The notes: generated from the letters alone by a model not told the origin. Positions 26,617 to 35,160 are shown, counted from the first letter of the stretch. The stretch is 37,736 nt of DNA from Rhodopirellula sp. (GCA_002698965.1 PAAT01000119.1:1-37736); one strand, 5' to 3'. Numbers and translations are program-made.

Positions 26617-26670
26617 AGCAGATTTTAGCTAAGCCTCGATTGGCTAGACTTAGTGGGAATCTGCTTTTTT
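26617..26670 (+). terminator. Candidate terminator between the DegT gene and hisS
   Basis: AGCAGATT (26617-26624) and AATCTGCT (26658-26665) form a perfect outer stem followed by TTTTTT, with an imperfect inner stem (AAGCC/GGCTA). The 3' arm lies inside the last codons of the convergent hisS gene, so that coding sequence doubles as terminator. The loop is long, hence moderate confidence. Confidence 0.5.
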
Positions 26671-28011
26671 AATGATGGCAGCTAATTCCGTGGCAGCGTT
26701 CGCGATTAAGTGTTCTGTGCTTTGGCCCGTCTTTAAATCTTTGATTTGCAGCGCGTCACGCGACAGTTCATCCTCACCGGCGATAATTGCGTAATCAAAT
26801 CCACGAGCATCCGCATATTTGAGCTGCTGACCGAGCTTTTTGGTATCCGGATAAAGTTCGACTTTAATGCCAGCAGTTCGCAAACTAGCCGCAATCTCCA
26901 GATACTTGCCAAGAGAGCCTTTATCGAAGTACGTGACCAGTACATCTGCCGGAGTCTTGACCTTGGTGATCATGTTCAATTCTTCCATCGCAGCTAGTAA
27001 ACGATCTAAGCCAAGGGAAGCACCGATTCCGGGAAGTTGACGTTTCGTGTAAAGTTCAGCGAGGTTGTCATAGCGTCCGCCGCTACATACCGAACCGATG
27101 TTAGGCAAGTCATCTAAAAATGTTTCAAAGATAGCTCCCGTGTAATAGTCGAGTCCGCGTGCAATGGAAACGTCTAGTTTGATTCGTTCCGACGGCACGC
27201 CTCCCGACTGCAGACCTGCCAGAATTTGCTCGAGTCGCTCTACACCGGCCTCACCCAATTCACTGCCTCTGACAAGGGGCTTTAGTTGTGTAAGGATTTC
27301 TTGGTCGGTGCCTTCGAGAGTAGCCATGGTCAGCACACTACGGGCTTGTTCTTCCGTTGTCCCCGCGGTCGCTATCATCTCGGCCACGACTTTGTCTTCA
27401 CCGGTTTTCGCGAGTTTGTCGAGGCTGCGAAGGACGGGTGTGGCTTGCTCTGAAAGTCCTTGTTTCTCCAGAAGTCCGTTGAGTACTTGGCGGTTGTTAA
27501 TGTGGATTGTGAAACGTTCAAATCCAATGGCTGACAAGAGTGCATTGATAACGAGTCCGGTTTCGATGTCAGCCGCTACCGAGAGTGTACCAATCGTATC
27601 GAAATCACATTGCATGAATTCTCGATAACGTCCACGTTGCGTATTTTCACCCCGCCAGACCGGTGCGATGTGGTAACGCTTAAACGGAGTGCCGAGTTCA
27701 TTGATGTGTTGGGCTACAAATCGGGCCAGTGGCACCGTCAAGTCAAACCGCATACCCACATCACGTTTACCGTGATCCTGGAATTTGTAGAGTTGTCGAT
27801 CGGTTTCGTCACTGCCTTTACCGGTCAGAATTTCGAGATATTCTAGTGTTGGAGTATCGATCGGGCTAAAGCCAAAACTGCGATAGACTTCTCGTGCAAT
27901 CTGAATCAAGCGTTCACGTGGAATCATGGATTCCGGGAGATAATCCCGGAATCCTTTTAAGGTCCGTGGTTGGATGAGTTGAGGTTTTTTAGGTTTATCT
28001 GAATCGCTCAT
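26650..28011 (-). CDS. hisS: Histidyl-tRNA synthetase
   Basis: A 453-residue class II aminoacyl-tRNA synthetase that charges tRNA-His in the cytoplasm. It has the N-terminal GFRDYLPE, motif 1 region GSDETDRQLYKF, motif 2 YHIAPVWRGENTQRGRYREF (R120), the histidine-specific LDYYTGAIFE, the CSGGRYDNL loop and the motif 3 GIGASLGLDRLL. A C-terminal anticodon-binding domain follows (VLVTYFDKG onwards). It is full length. It begins 9 nt after the cysteine-cluster gene and is the last gene of the ferredoxin-PII operon. Confidence 0.96.
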   Translation of the reverse strand: MSDSDKPKKPQLIQPRTLKGFRDYLPESMIPRERLIQIAREVYRSFGFSPIDTPTLEYLEILTGKGSDETDRQLYKFQDHGKRDVGMRFDLTVPLARFVAQHINELGTPFKRYHIAPVWRGENTQRGRYREFMQCDFDTIGTLSVAADIETGLVINALLSAIGFERFTIHINNRQVLNGLLEKQGLSEQATPVLRSLDKLAKTGEDKVVAEMIATAGTTEEQARSVLTMATLEGTDQEILTQLKPLVRGSELGEAGVERLEQILAGLQSGGVPSERIKLDVSIARGLDYYTGAIFETFLDDLPNIGSVCSGGRYDNLAELYTKRQLPGIGASLGLDRLLAAMEELNMITKVKTPADVLVTYFDKGSLGKYLEIAASLRTAGIKVELYPDTKKLGQQLKYADARGFDYAIIAGEDELSRDALQIKDLKTGQSTEHLIANAATELAAIIKKADSH

Positions 28012-28020
28012 GATCGGCCG

Positions 28021-28455
28021 TTAAGCAATGACAGGTAGAGGGTTGGGTTGAGGACTGCGAATACTACCATTGTTCTTTGTCTGCAGGACAGCTTCAGCAT
28101 ACTCGTGAACCTGTTCTGGAGTTTCGAAGTAACGGTCGTAAGTCCAGTCGTCTTCGTATTCACAGTTTTCGGTTGTGTAATCACGACAAATTTGAGGACG
28201 TGTTTCGTAAATTCCACAGAGATTGTCATCGCGGAGGTGACGGCAATCCGTATGGATCATGATGTACCATTCATCATTGTCCGTGAAAATGCTGGCTCGG
28301 TCATGGACTAAATACCAGCGTAAAAAGTCGAAGTCCTCAGCATCCTCCGGTGTTTCGATAGGTAATGCAAAGTAACGGCAACATTTGGCGGTACAGTATT
28401 CACAGAGTACCTCCCCCTCTTTCAGTTCTTCACGCGTCGGTTTGTTACGAATCAT
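28021..28455 (-). CDS. YkgJ-family cysteine cluster protein
   Basis: A 144-residue protein with the cysteine pattern of the YkgJ/UPF0153 family: C18, C21, C25 and C26 (CEYCTAKCC), then C71, C80, C90 (RPQICRDY) and C98. The family is thought to bind zinc or an iron-sulfur cluster; the biochemical role is unproven. It sits between a PII-like gene (17 nt upstream) and hisS (9 nt downstream) and shares their transcript. Proximity to a ferredoxin gene makes an Fe-S or redox role plausible but inferred. Confidence 0.85.
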   Translation of the reverse strand: MIRNKPTREELKEGEVLCEYCTAKCCRYFALPIETPEDAEDFDFLRWYLVHDRASIFTDNDEWYIMIHTDCRHLRDDNLCGIYETRPQICRDYTTENCEYEDDWTYDRYFETPEQVHEYAEAVLQTKNNGSIRSPQPNPLPVIA

Positions 28456-28472
28456 TGGTTTGAGGGATTGAA

Positions 28473-28790
28473 TTAGAGGGGGGGGACAGTGGTGCCGTCG
28501 GTGGCTGGCATTATGAAGATTTTACCGTCTCCCATTCTTCCAGTCCGGGCGATATCGGAAATCTTCTGAACTATCTCGTCAACTCGTGTTTCATCCACCC
28601 AGAGTGTAATTTCCACTTTAGGCAGAAAGGCCGTTGCATATTCATTATCGTTGTATTCGTGAAGGCGTTCCTTTTGACGGCCGTACCCTTTGACTTCACG
28701 AACATTAAGTGCTTCTAGCGGGGCACGCTTCAGACCGTCGAGAACTTTTTCAGCGAGGAAAGGTCGAACGATGGCGACAATTTGTTTCAT
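28473..28790 (-). CDS. PII-family signalling protein with atypical C-terminus
   Basis: A 105-residue GlnB/GlnK-like protein. Conserved: MKQIVAIVRPF, EVKGYGRQK, the T-loop with the uridylylation tyrosine Y51 (YNDNEYATAFLPK), and the ATP-binding ARTGRMGDGKIF. It lacks the usual C-terminal RIRTGE, whose arginines contact ATP in classic PII proteins, and ends instead in GTTVPPL within a run of eight C residues. It probably senses ATP/ADP and 2-oxoglutarate to control nitrogen or carbon metabolism. The partner is unknown: no ammonium transporter or glutamine synthetase is nearby. Instead it lies 42 nt downstream of a ferredoxin gene, an unusual setting. Confidence 0.9.
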   Translation of the reverse strand: MKQIVAIVRPFLAEKVLDGLKRAPLEALNVREVKGYGRQKERLHEYNDNEYATAFLPKVEITLWVDETRVDEIVQKISDIARTGRMGDGKIFIMPATDGTTVPPL

Positions 28791-28832
28791 CGTCGTGTTC
28801 CTCTATGTGACGCCGAAACGGAAATGGCAGAA

Positions 28833-29225
28833 CTAGCTAAAAAAGTTCTCTCCAAACAGATTTACTTCAGGACCTGTCTCCACGGTCACATCACCCGTGA
28901 CTTTGCATTGGCATGCAAGGCGGGTTTCCTCTGGATTATCTAGATAAGCCAAGGCCGGAAGTGGATCAGGGAACGGAAGGTTGAAGCATTTCTTCTCCCA
29001 AATCGTTTGTGTATTCGTGTTTTCACCATGCCCCTCGGTAACAAACACTCGACAGGTACCGCACTGGCCCAGTCCATGACAGTTAATGTACTTGTTCAGT
29101 GTTGCACCAATCCCATTGATACCTTGATTGGTATTAATACTCAGCAATTTAGCCGCATCGCGAATCGTCGTACCTTCAGGTACGCTAACTTCTTGATTTT
29201 CTTTCGAGAATTTAACTTTCGGCAT
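28833..29225 (-). CDS. 2Fe-2S ferredoxin
   Basis: A 130-residue ferredoxin of the plant/adrenodoxin-type fold. The cluster cysteines are C49, C55 and C58 (NCHGLGQCGTCRV) and C105 or C107 (LACQCKV), after a long insertion that includes C80. The beta-grasp N-terminus (VPEGTTIRDAAKLLSIN) is normal. It carries single electrons in the cytoplasm; the partner reductase is not in the window. It is the first gene of the ferredoxin, PII, cysteine-cluster, hisS operon, and its leader contains a strong inverted repeat at 29268-29302. Confidence 0.92.
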   Translation of the reverse strand: MPKVKFSKENQEVSVPEGTTIRDAAKLLSINTNQGINGIGATLNKYINCHGLGQCGTCRVFVTEGHGENTNTQTIWEKKCFNLPFPDPLPALAYLDNPEETRLACQCKVTGDVTVETGPEVNLFGENFFS

Positions 29226-29267
29226 CGGTGTAAACCCTGTGATTGGTCGAGGATATAAATTAGTTGC

Positions 29268-29302
29268 CCCCCAAACACAAATCGTATCGAATAGTTTGGG
29301 GG
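29268..29302. promoter_or_regulatory. Strong inverted repeat in the ferredoxin leader / divergent promoter region
   Basis: CCCCCAAAC (29268-29276) and GTTTGGGGG (29294-29302) form a perfect 9-bp stem around a 17-nt loop that itself contains TCG-TAT-CGA. It lies 43-77 nt before the ferredoxin start and 120-155 nt before the small plus-strand gene. It is not followed by a T-run in either direction. It may be an RNA leader hairpin or a protein-binding operator. Confidence 0.5.
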
Positions 29303-29422
29303 TCCTTATTTAACCTATATGCCTTATTATGGCAATCGCGTTGGAATAAGGAAGTGGATGCAACCAAAGAAACAGGGGAATTTGTCCTTGGGGCAATTGA
29401 ATTAGAGGGATGACAAGACAGA

Positions 29423-29683
29423 ATGGCTGAACGTTCCAACTATCAAAACAAAGTTATTAAGAACTATTACGACAATCGTGAAAATATTGCCTTACAGCGA
29501 TGTCAGGAGATAGTGACCGAACTTTATCTGGCAGAAGGTAAAAAAAGGCAGAGACAATGGGACCTGTTGGCTACGCATCTCGAGAAACTCGAAGTCCCTC
29601 AGGCTACGATCGAACATTTAAGAAGTCAAAATAGTATAGAAGTCGTGGCCAATTTTGTGACTAACCTTTCCAAAGGTCGATAA
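29423..29683 (+). CDS. Small conserved-looking hypothetical protein, 86 residues
   Basis: An 86-residue soluble, charged, mostly helical protein (YQNKVIKNYYDNRENIALQR). No catalytic motif or membrane segment is seen and I do not recognise the family. Support as a real gene: codon usage like its neighbours, the stop overlaps the SD of the next gene (TAAGGAG), and there is no competing frame. It is the first gene of the operon with the iron-type alcohol dehydrogenase. Confidence 0.7.
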   Translation: MAERSNYQNKVIKNYYDNRENIALQRCQEIVTELYLAEGKKRQRQWDLLATHLEKLEVPQATIEHLRSQNSIEVVANFVTNLSKGR

Positions 29684-29693
29684 GGAGTCGTCG

Positions 29694-30899
29694 TTGGCAA
29701 AGTCATTTTGGAGTTTCGGAAGCCCCGGACAATTGGTGTTTGGCCGTAAGTCCGTCAAACAGCTATCTAGACTGGTTTCGCGGTTTGCTTGGCGAAGAGC
29801 ATTGATTATTACCGACCGGAATCTATTAGATGCCGGCGTGGTGACATCGGTGCAACAAGCATTAGGCGATGGCGGTGCGACGGTCGAAGTGTTTAGTGAG
29901 GGTGAACCGGAACCTTCGATTGCAATTGCTGAAGTAAGTTTGAAATGTGCAATGGATTTTGCGCCGGATGTACTTATTGGGGTTGGGGGTGGATCAAATC
30001 TGGATTTATCGAAAAATACAGCGGCGGCATTTACTCATAATGGGCACCCGTCTGAGTACTTTGGCTTTGATAAAGTACCAGGACCAACATTGCCGTTGGT
30101 CTGTATTCCCACGACCGCCGGTACCGGCAGTGAAGTTTCACATTCGATGGTGTTAACCGATGCTGACCAGAAAATTAAGATCTCCGGGCAAAGCGATTAT
30201 TTCCGACCGGACTGGGCGATTGTTGATCCGGAACTTACGTACTCCTGCCCCCGTCAGGTAGCGGCAGATAGTGGCATCGATGCCCTGACGCACGCTATCG
30301 AAGCGATGACGACAGTTGATTTTGATCAGTTAGAAGTTCCGCCCGGTGAGACTTGCGCTTATGAAGGGCGAAATGTATTGACGACGACACTTGCCGAGCG
30401 AGCCGTTCGGATTTGTGGTCGTTATCTTGAGCCAGCTGTATTGGAGCCTGCTAATTATGAGGCCAAAGATCAGATGGCTTTGGCGGCGACGCTGGCGGGA
30501 ATGGCATTTTCCAATAGTGGTGTCGCCTTGGTACATGCTCTGGAGTATCCGATGGGCGGTGAACTGCACTGTTCTCACGGACTTGGCAATGGCTTGCTAC
30601 TGCCTTACGTCATGAATTTCAATCTCGAGGCAAGGCGCAAGACCTTTGCTAAAATCGCTGGCTTGTTGGAGGCGGGGACAGAGCATCCAGACAGAATGGA
30701 AGCAGAAGATGCCGTGAAAGCTATCGAAAGATTGCGAGAGTCGATTGGCATTCCTCACCGGATAAGAGATATTGGTGGTAAGGAAGAACAGTTGCATTCA
30801 TTCACTGAAAAGGCGATGAAGATTCAACGGCTGTTTTGGCTTAACCCACGGTCAGCATCTTATGACGACATTTACCAAATCTATCATGCGGCTTTTTAA
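29694..30899 (+). CDS. Iron-containing alcohol dehydrogenase
   Basis: A 401-residue type III (iron-dependent) alcohol dehydrogenase. Seen: the NAD-binding GVGGGSNLDLSKN, the signature region PTTAGTGSEVSHS, and the metal ligands in GIDALTHAIEA, GVALVHALEYPMGG and HCSHGLGNG. The start is a TTG at 29694 with AAGGAG 6 nt upstream, a strong SD that makes this start convincing. The family interconverts alcohols and aldehydes/ketones with NAD(P)H; the substrate is unknown. It overlaps the next gene by 14 nt. Position beside D-amino-acid-type catabolic genes suggests a catabolic role. Confidence 0.9.
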   Translation: MAKSFWSFGSPGQLVFGRKSVKQLSRLVSRFAWRRALIITDRNLLDAGVVTSVQQALGDGGATVEVFSEGEPEPSIAIAEVSLKCAMDFAPDVLIGVGGGSNLDLSKNTAAAFTHNGHPSEYFGFDKVPGPTLPLVCIPTTAGTGSEVSHSMVLTDADQKIKISGQSDYFRPDWAIVDPELTYSCPRQVAADSGIDALTHAIEAMTTVDFDQLEVPPGETCAYEGRNVLTTTLAERAVRICGRYLEPAVLEPANYEAKDQMALAATLAGMAFSNSGVALVHALEYPMGGELHCSHGLGNGLLLPYVMNFNLEARRKTFAKIAGLLEAGTEHPDRMEAEDAVKAIERLRESIGIPHRIRDIGGKEEQLHSFTEKAMKIQRLFWLNPRSASYDDIYQIYHAAF

Positions 30900-31788
30900 T
30901 GTTGCCATGCTTTTAGCTGTTGTATCAGTACGTGCAGATGGGCAGGTCGTTACTCATCCACCCAACGACATTCGCAGTGTCGCTCAGGATGTTGCTGTTC
31001 CACCCATGGTCCACTCGTTGCCTGCACCGGGTATTCGTGTTTGTGAGACCCACCCAGATTATCGTCAGACGGAAGTATATCACGCCATCTATCTTCCAAC
31101 AGAATGGTACGAGGGTGGGGAATATCCAGTGATTGTTGAGTTTGCTGGAAATGGTCCGTATAGAAGTCCGTTTGGAGATGTAAGTACCGGGTTGGTGGAA
31201 GGTAGCCAAATGGGGATTGGTATTAGTCGTGGTGAGAAGTTTGTTTGGATCTGTATGCCTTACCTAAATAACGTGGGCACAAAAAATGTAACACAATGGT
31301 GGGGGAACCCCACTTCATATGATCCTCGCCCGACGGTGGAATATTGTAAGAAGACCGTAGATTGGATTTGCAAAAAATATGGTGGTGATCGCAAGCGTAT
31401 TCTTCTGGTAGGATTTTCGCGAGGCGCTATTGCCTGTAACTATCTGGGACTCTACGACGGTGAAATTGCGAGGTTGTGGAAAGCGATGATTCCTTATAGC
31501 CACTATGACGGAGTGCGGCGATGGGGATTCCCGAAGAGCGATCTGGTTTCTGCTCGTTTACGACTTCAGCGACTGGGAGGGACGCCTCAGTTGATCTGCC
31601 ATGAAGAGAATGGACGTTCAGGCTTGTCTGCGACGGAAGCGTATCTTCAGCGGACGGCGATCCCCGGAAACTTTACTTTTCTGTCAACGGGTTTTAGAAA
31701 TCACAATGATGCCTGGATTTTGCGACCAAGCCCCGCTCGGGATAAATTAGATGACTGGGTACGCAAACATCTTCTGGACGACCAATGA
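30886..31788 (+). CDS. Secreted alpha/beta-hydrolase-like protein
   Basis: A 300-residue protein from the ATG at 30886, chosen because it gives a signal peptide (MRLFNVAMLLAVVSVRADG); an ATG at 30862 would add 8 residues. The nucleophile elbow is GFSRGA (S178) and the likely catalytic histidine is H273 (FRNHNDAW). VEFAGNGPYRSPFG resembles the oxyanion region of esterases. Probable role: esterase or peptidase in the periplasm releasing substrate for the downstream catabolic enzymes. The specificity is inferred only. It overlaps the end of the alcohol dehydrogenase gene and is 24 bp from the DUF1611 gene. Confidence 0.8.
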   Translation: MRLFNVAMLLAVVSVRADGQVVTHPPNDIRSVAQDVAVPPMVHSLPAPGIRVCETHPDYRQTEVYHAIYLPTEWYEGGEYPVIVEFAGNGPYRSPFGDVSTGLVEGSQMGIGISRGEKFVWICMPYLNNVGTKNVTQWWGNPTSYDPRPTVEYCKKTVDWICKKYGGDRKRILLVGFSRGAIACNYLGLYDGEIARLWKAMIPYSHYDGVRRWGFPKSDLVSARLRLQRLGGTPQLICHEENGRSGLSATEAYLQRTAIPGNFTFLSTGFRNHNDAWILRPSPARDKLDDWVRKHLLDDQ

Positions 31789-31812
31789 CGTGCTACTACG
31801 GAGGAGAGAAAA

Positions 31813-32871
31813 ATGTCTGAACGACAAATGATAATTCTGACAGAGGGGAATTCTAATCCTCACACCGCCAAAACCGGCTGTAGTATTCTTCGCTATCGTC
31901 CTCAAGAAGTTGTCGCTGTTTTGGATGGAACTCTTGAAGGGCAGGAGGTGTCTGAATATTTGGGAGTCGGTGAGGGGCTGAAGTTTATTGCCAGCATTGA
32001 TGAGGCGCGGCATGCCAATTGTCTGTTGATTGGCATCGCGCCTCCCGGAGGAAAGATTCCTCAAAGCTGGCGCCCGATCGTTTTACGGGCAATCGAGTGT
32101 GGTATGAATGTTGTTTCTGGTCTGCATGATTTTATTACCGACGATCAGGAGTTTGTCGCCGCCGCAGAAAAACAGGGGGTAGAACTTGTTGACGTTCGTA
32201 AGAACGATTTCACGACGATCGCTCGCCGCCCTGGTTTTCGTGAAGCATGTTTTCGCGTCCATACGGTGGGCCATGATTGTAGCATCGGAAAGATGTTAAC
32301 GGCCGTTGAACTTACCGAAGGCTTGAAAGAACGTGGGATTGATGCCAAGTTTTGTGCTACCGGACAGACCGGGATTATGTTGGAAGGGTCGGGCTATCCG
32401 ATGGATCGAGTGATTGCGGATTTTATCAGTGGAGCGGCTGAGCAACTCGTATTGGAAAACGAACACCACGATGTATTACTGATCGAAGGGCAGGGAAGTC
32501 TGGTACATCCTAGCTACTCGGCAGTTACGTTAGGTATTTTACATGGCTCGGCACCGCATGCCCTTGTCCTTTGCTATGAGGTTTTACGTGACAAGGTAAC
32601 GGGAGTTGAGCACGTTGCAATTCCGGCTTTGCCTCAGATTCGACGAATCTTCGAAGTCCTGTCTAATGTTCACCAACCCTGCGAAGTGATTGGCGTTTCT
32701 ATGAATAGTCGTCGAGTCAGTGAAGCCGATGCCCATGTCGAGCAGCAACGCGTTGCTGAAAAATTGGGTTTGCCGGTTACAGATATCATTAGGTTTGGTC
32801 GTGAGCCACTGGTCGATGCTGTGATTGCTGCTCGAGATCGATATTTGCAAGCATTGGATTCTACTCAGTAG
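31813..32871 (+). CDS. dgcN: DUF1611 family protein (DgcN-like)
   Basis: A 352-residue protein of the DUF1611 family. It has an N-terminal Rossmann-like part, then RVHTVGHDCSIGKM (P-loop-like GHDCSIGKM at 153-161), TGQTGIMLEGSGYP and IEGQGSLVHPSYS, which are the family hallmarks. The SD GGAGGAGA lies 4-7 nt before the ATG. In marine bacteria, DUF1611 proteins paired with an enolase-superfamily gene were described as DgcN, an N-acetyltransferase of D-glutamate catabolism. The same pairing is seen here, with the DgcA-like gene 8 nt downstream. The acetyl donor and true substrate are not shown by sequence. Confidence 0.82.
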   Translation: MSERQMIILTEGNSNPHTAKTGCSILRYRPQEVVAVLDGTLEGQEVSEYLGVGEGLKFIASIDEARHANCLLIGIAPPGGKIPQSWRPIVLRAIECGMNVVSGLHDFITDDQEFVAAAEKQGVELVDVRKNDFTTIARRPGFREACFRVHTVGHDCSIGKMLTAVELTEGLKERGIDAKFCATGQTGIMLEGSGYPMDRVIADFISGAAEQLVLENEHHDVLLIEGQGSLVHPSYSAVTLGILHGSAPHALVLCYEVLRDKVTGVEHVAIPALPQIRRIFEVLSNVHQPCEVIGVSMNSRRVSEADAHVEQQRVAEKLGLPVTDIIRFGREPLVDAVIAARDRYLQALDSTQ

Positions 32872-32879
32872 GTAAAACG

Positions 32880-33893
32880 ATGGAACTGATTATCCACGAT
32901 TTTGAATTGCCGTTGCTTCATCCGTTTACGATTTCACGGGAAACAATCACGGTACAGCCATCGGTGATTGTTGAATTGCGAGAGGGTGATATTTCAGGGT
33001 ATGGAGAAGCCACCACGAATAGTTATTACGGTGCCACCAAAGAGCGATTGCGTGAATCACTCGAGACATGTCGTGACCTGGTCGAAAATGTAGCCTGGGA
33101 GGAACCACATCAGTTGTGGGAATTGGCGCATGAGCAACTTAATGACTCCTTTGCACTTTGTGCTCTTGATCTGGCCGCTCACGATTTATGGGGGAAACGG
33201 CTGGGTAAGCCGGTTTATGAATTGTGGGGTCTGACGACAGAGAATAATCCGATAAGTAACTATACTATCGGCATTGATGATATTGATGTCATGGTTAGCA
33301 AAATGCAGGAATTTGGTGACTGGCCTGTTTATAAGATTAAACTGGGGACGGAGCATGACTTGGAGATTGTGGCCGAGTTAAGAAAACATACTCAAGCATG
33401 CTTCCGTGTTGATGCCAATTGCGCCTGGACAGCCCAGCAGGCAATTGAGTTTTCTAAGCCGTTGGCGGATTTAGGAGTTGAGTTTATTGAACAACCTTTG
33501 CCGGCAGATCAGATTGAGCAAATGGAAGATGTGTTTGATTTATCGGCATTGCCGGTTATGGCGGATGAGAACTGTTTGGTGCCGTCTGATGTGGATTCCT
33601 GTATTGGTCGATTTCATGGGATCAATATCAAGCTGGTGAAATGTGGTGGGCTGACTCCAGCTCGTAAGATGATAAAGCAAGCACGGAAGTCTGAATTGAG
33701 GGTGATGGTCGGCTGCATGACTGAGTCCACCGTTGGAATCTCTGCCATTGCTCAGGTTTTACCCTTGCTCGACTATGTCGATATGGATGGCGCTGCATTG
33801 CTTGCACGTGATATCGCTAGCGGATGTGAAGTTAGGCAGGGGATTTGCTATTACCCTGAAGCCCCTGGCAATGGTGTTACCCTGTTGGGGTAG
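32880..33893 (+). CDS. dgcA: Enolase-superfamily dipeptide epimerase / N-acetyl-D-glutamate racemase (DgcA-like)
   Basis: A 337-residue enolase-superfamily enzyme. Catalytic pattern: KIK (K152, K154), metal ligands D178 (RVDANCAW), E204 (FIEQPL) and D229 (MADENC), and the second base K251 (IKLVKCGG). This is the Ala-Glu-type dipeptide epimerase layout. With the adjacent DUF1611 gene it matches the DgcN-DgcA pair reported to convert D-glutamate through an N-acetyl intermediate to the L form. Alternatively it is a peptidoglycan-derived L-Ala-D/L-Glu epimerase. Its last 17 bp overlap the convergent dprA gene. Confidence 0.88.
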   Translation: MELIIHDFELPLLHPFTISRETITVQPSVIVELREGDISGYGEATTNSYYGATKERLRESLETCRDLVENVAWEEPHQLWELAHEQLNDSFALCALDLAAHDLWGKRLGKPVYELWGLTTENNPISNYTIGIDDIDVMVSKMQEFGDWPVYKIKLGTEHDLEIVAELRKHTQACFRVDANCAWTAQQAIEFSKPLADLGVEFIEQPLPADQIEQMEDVFDLSALPVMADENCLVPSDVDSCIGRFHGINIKLVKCGGLTPARKMIKQARKSELRVMVGCMTESTVGISAIAQVLPLLDYVDMDGAALLARDIASGCEVRQGICYYPEAPGNGVTLLG

Positions 33894-35085
33894 GCTTTAT
33901 TTTGATGACGCTATTGCTCGCCGGTCTTGAAATGAATTGCTTTAGTTCAAGCATTGTGAGTGCTGAAAGTAATTTGCCCGGGGGTATCTGCTCAGGTAAT
34001 TGCAGCATGTCGATTAATGTCGTTGTCTCTGGAATGACTGTTAAGATTTGACGTTCGGTGTCAGATAAAGCCTCGCTTCGCTTTGGAGATGGTTGTTCCG
34101 AGTTGCTTGAATTTCTGTGGTTTTTGTGGTGAGTCGATGACTGGAGGTGATGTGGAAGTGCTTCGATGATGTCTTCTAGTGATTCGACGAGCTGAGCGCC
34201 ATCTTTGATCAGTTTGTTGCAGCCACTGGCAACGGCTGTATCTATCATGCCGGGAATGGCGAGTACTTCTCGGTTTTGCTCCATGGCGTGACGGGCCGTG
34301 ATTAATGCGCCCGATCTTGCCGCTGCTTCAACTACCAGCGTGCCGTAGCTAAGTCCCGAGATAATTCGATTCCGCCGAGGGAAGAGACGGCTATGGGGTG
34401 GCGATGAAGGAAGTACTTCACTGATGAGCAAGCCGTCTTGCTGGATTTGTTTTGCCAATGGAATATGACTAGCGGGATATATGTTTTTAATCCCTGAACC
34501 AAGGACAGCCAGGGTTGTACCGTATTCCTCGAGTGTCGCTTCATGTGCTATGCGGTCGATACCGCGGGCAAGTCCACTGACGATTGTGAAGCCTTGCCGG
34601 CTAAGGTTGGAAGTCAGGCGCCGGGTGACGCGCTGGCCATAGAGCGTTGGATGACGCGTTCCTACGATCGCCAATGTCTTCGGTGCAGTCAGCGCTTGTA
34701 GGTTGCCTACGCAAAACAAGACCGGAGGCGGTGAAGGGATTTCTCGGAGTAGTAGAGGGTAGCTAGGATTGTGGTATGGAAGAATACGTACACCGTGCTT
34801 TTTACAATATGCAAGCTCGTCGCTCAGTTGGACTCGTTGGCTACGACTTCGCTGAATAGATTCGGCGGTCTTTTCTCCAATCTGGTAGACGCAACGGAGT
34901 TGCTTAGACGATGCGCTAAGTACCTTGCCCGCATCGCCAAACTCGCCTATCAGCCTTAATACCGTGGACGGCCCGACGTGAGGCGCAAAGCTAAGTTGTA
35001 GATAATCAAGCAATTCATTTTCATTCACGATGAGACAAGCCAGTTTGGGGAGGTACGGGTTTACCAGACTCGTTTTATCCAGCAA
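33877..35085 (-). CDS. dprA: DNA-processing protein DprA/Smf
   Basis: A 402-residue DprA. An N-terminal HhH/SAM-like region (LQLSFAPHVGPSTVLRLIGE) precedes the Rossmann-like DprA core with AIVGTRHPTLYG, IVSGLARGIDRIAHEATL, TLAVLGSGIKNIYPASH, FPRRNRIISGLS and GALITARHA. A C-terminal winged-helix-like tail follows. The protein binds single-stranded DNA, protects incoming DNA and loads RecA during natural transformation. An in-frame GTG at 35022 (VNENELLDY) is an alternative start that would remove 21 poorly conserved residues. No competence genes are adjacent. Confidence 0.93.
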   Translation of the reverse strand: MLDKTSLVNPYLPKLACLIVNENELLDYLQLSFAPHVGPSTVLRLIGEFGDAGKVLSASSKQLRCVYQIGEKTAESIQRSRSQRVQLSDELAYCKKHGVRILPYHNPSYPLLLREIPSPPPVLFCVGNLQALTAPKTLAIVGTRHPTLYGQRVTRRLTSNLSRQGFTIVSGLARGIDRIAHEATLEEYGTTLAVLGSGIKNIYPASHIPLAKQIQQDGLLISEVLPSSPPHSRLFPRRNRIISGLSYGTLVVEAAARSGALITARHAMEQNREVLAIPGMIDTAVASGCNKLIKDGAQLVESLEDIIEALPHHLQSSTHHKNHRNSSNSEQPSPKRSEALSDTERQILTVIPETTTLIDMLQLPEQIPPGKLLSALTMLELKQFISRPASNSVIKIKPTPTG

Positions 35086-35160
35086 GTATGGGAAGAAGCC
35101 GGGGATTCATCTCTGATTTATCCTAGGGCTCGTTGAGGAATTAGTAAATCAAAAAGATGT

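Noticed and set aside
27164..27628. 154-codon plus-strand open frame
   Set aside because: Antisense to hisS; serine/arginine-rich composition typical of a shadow frame.
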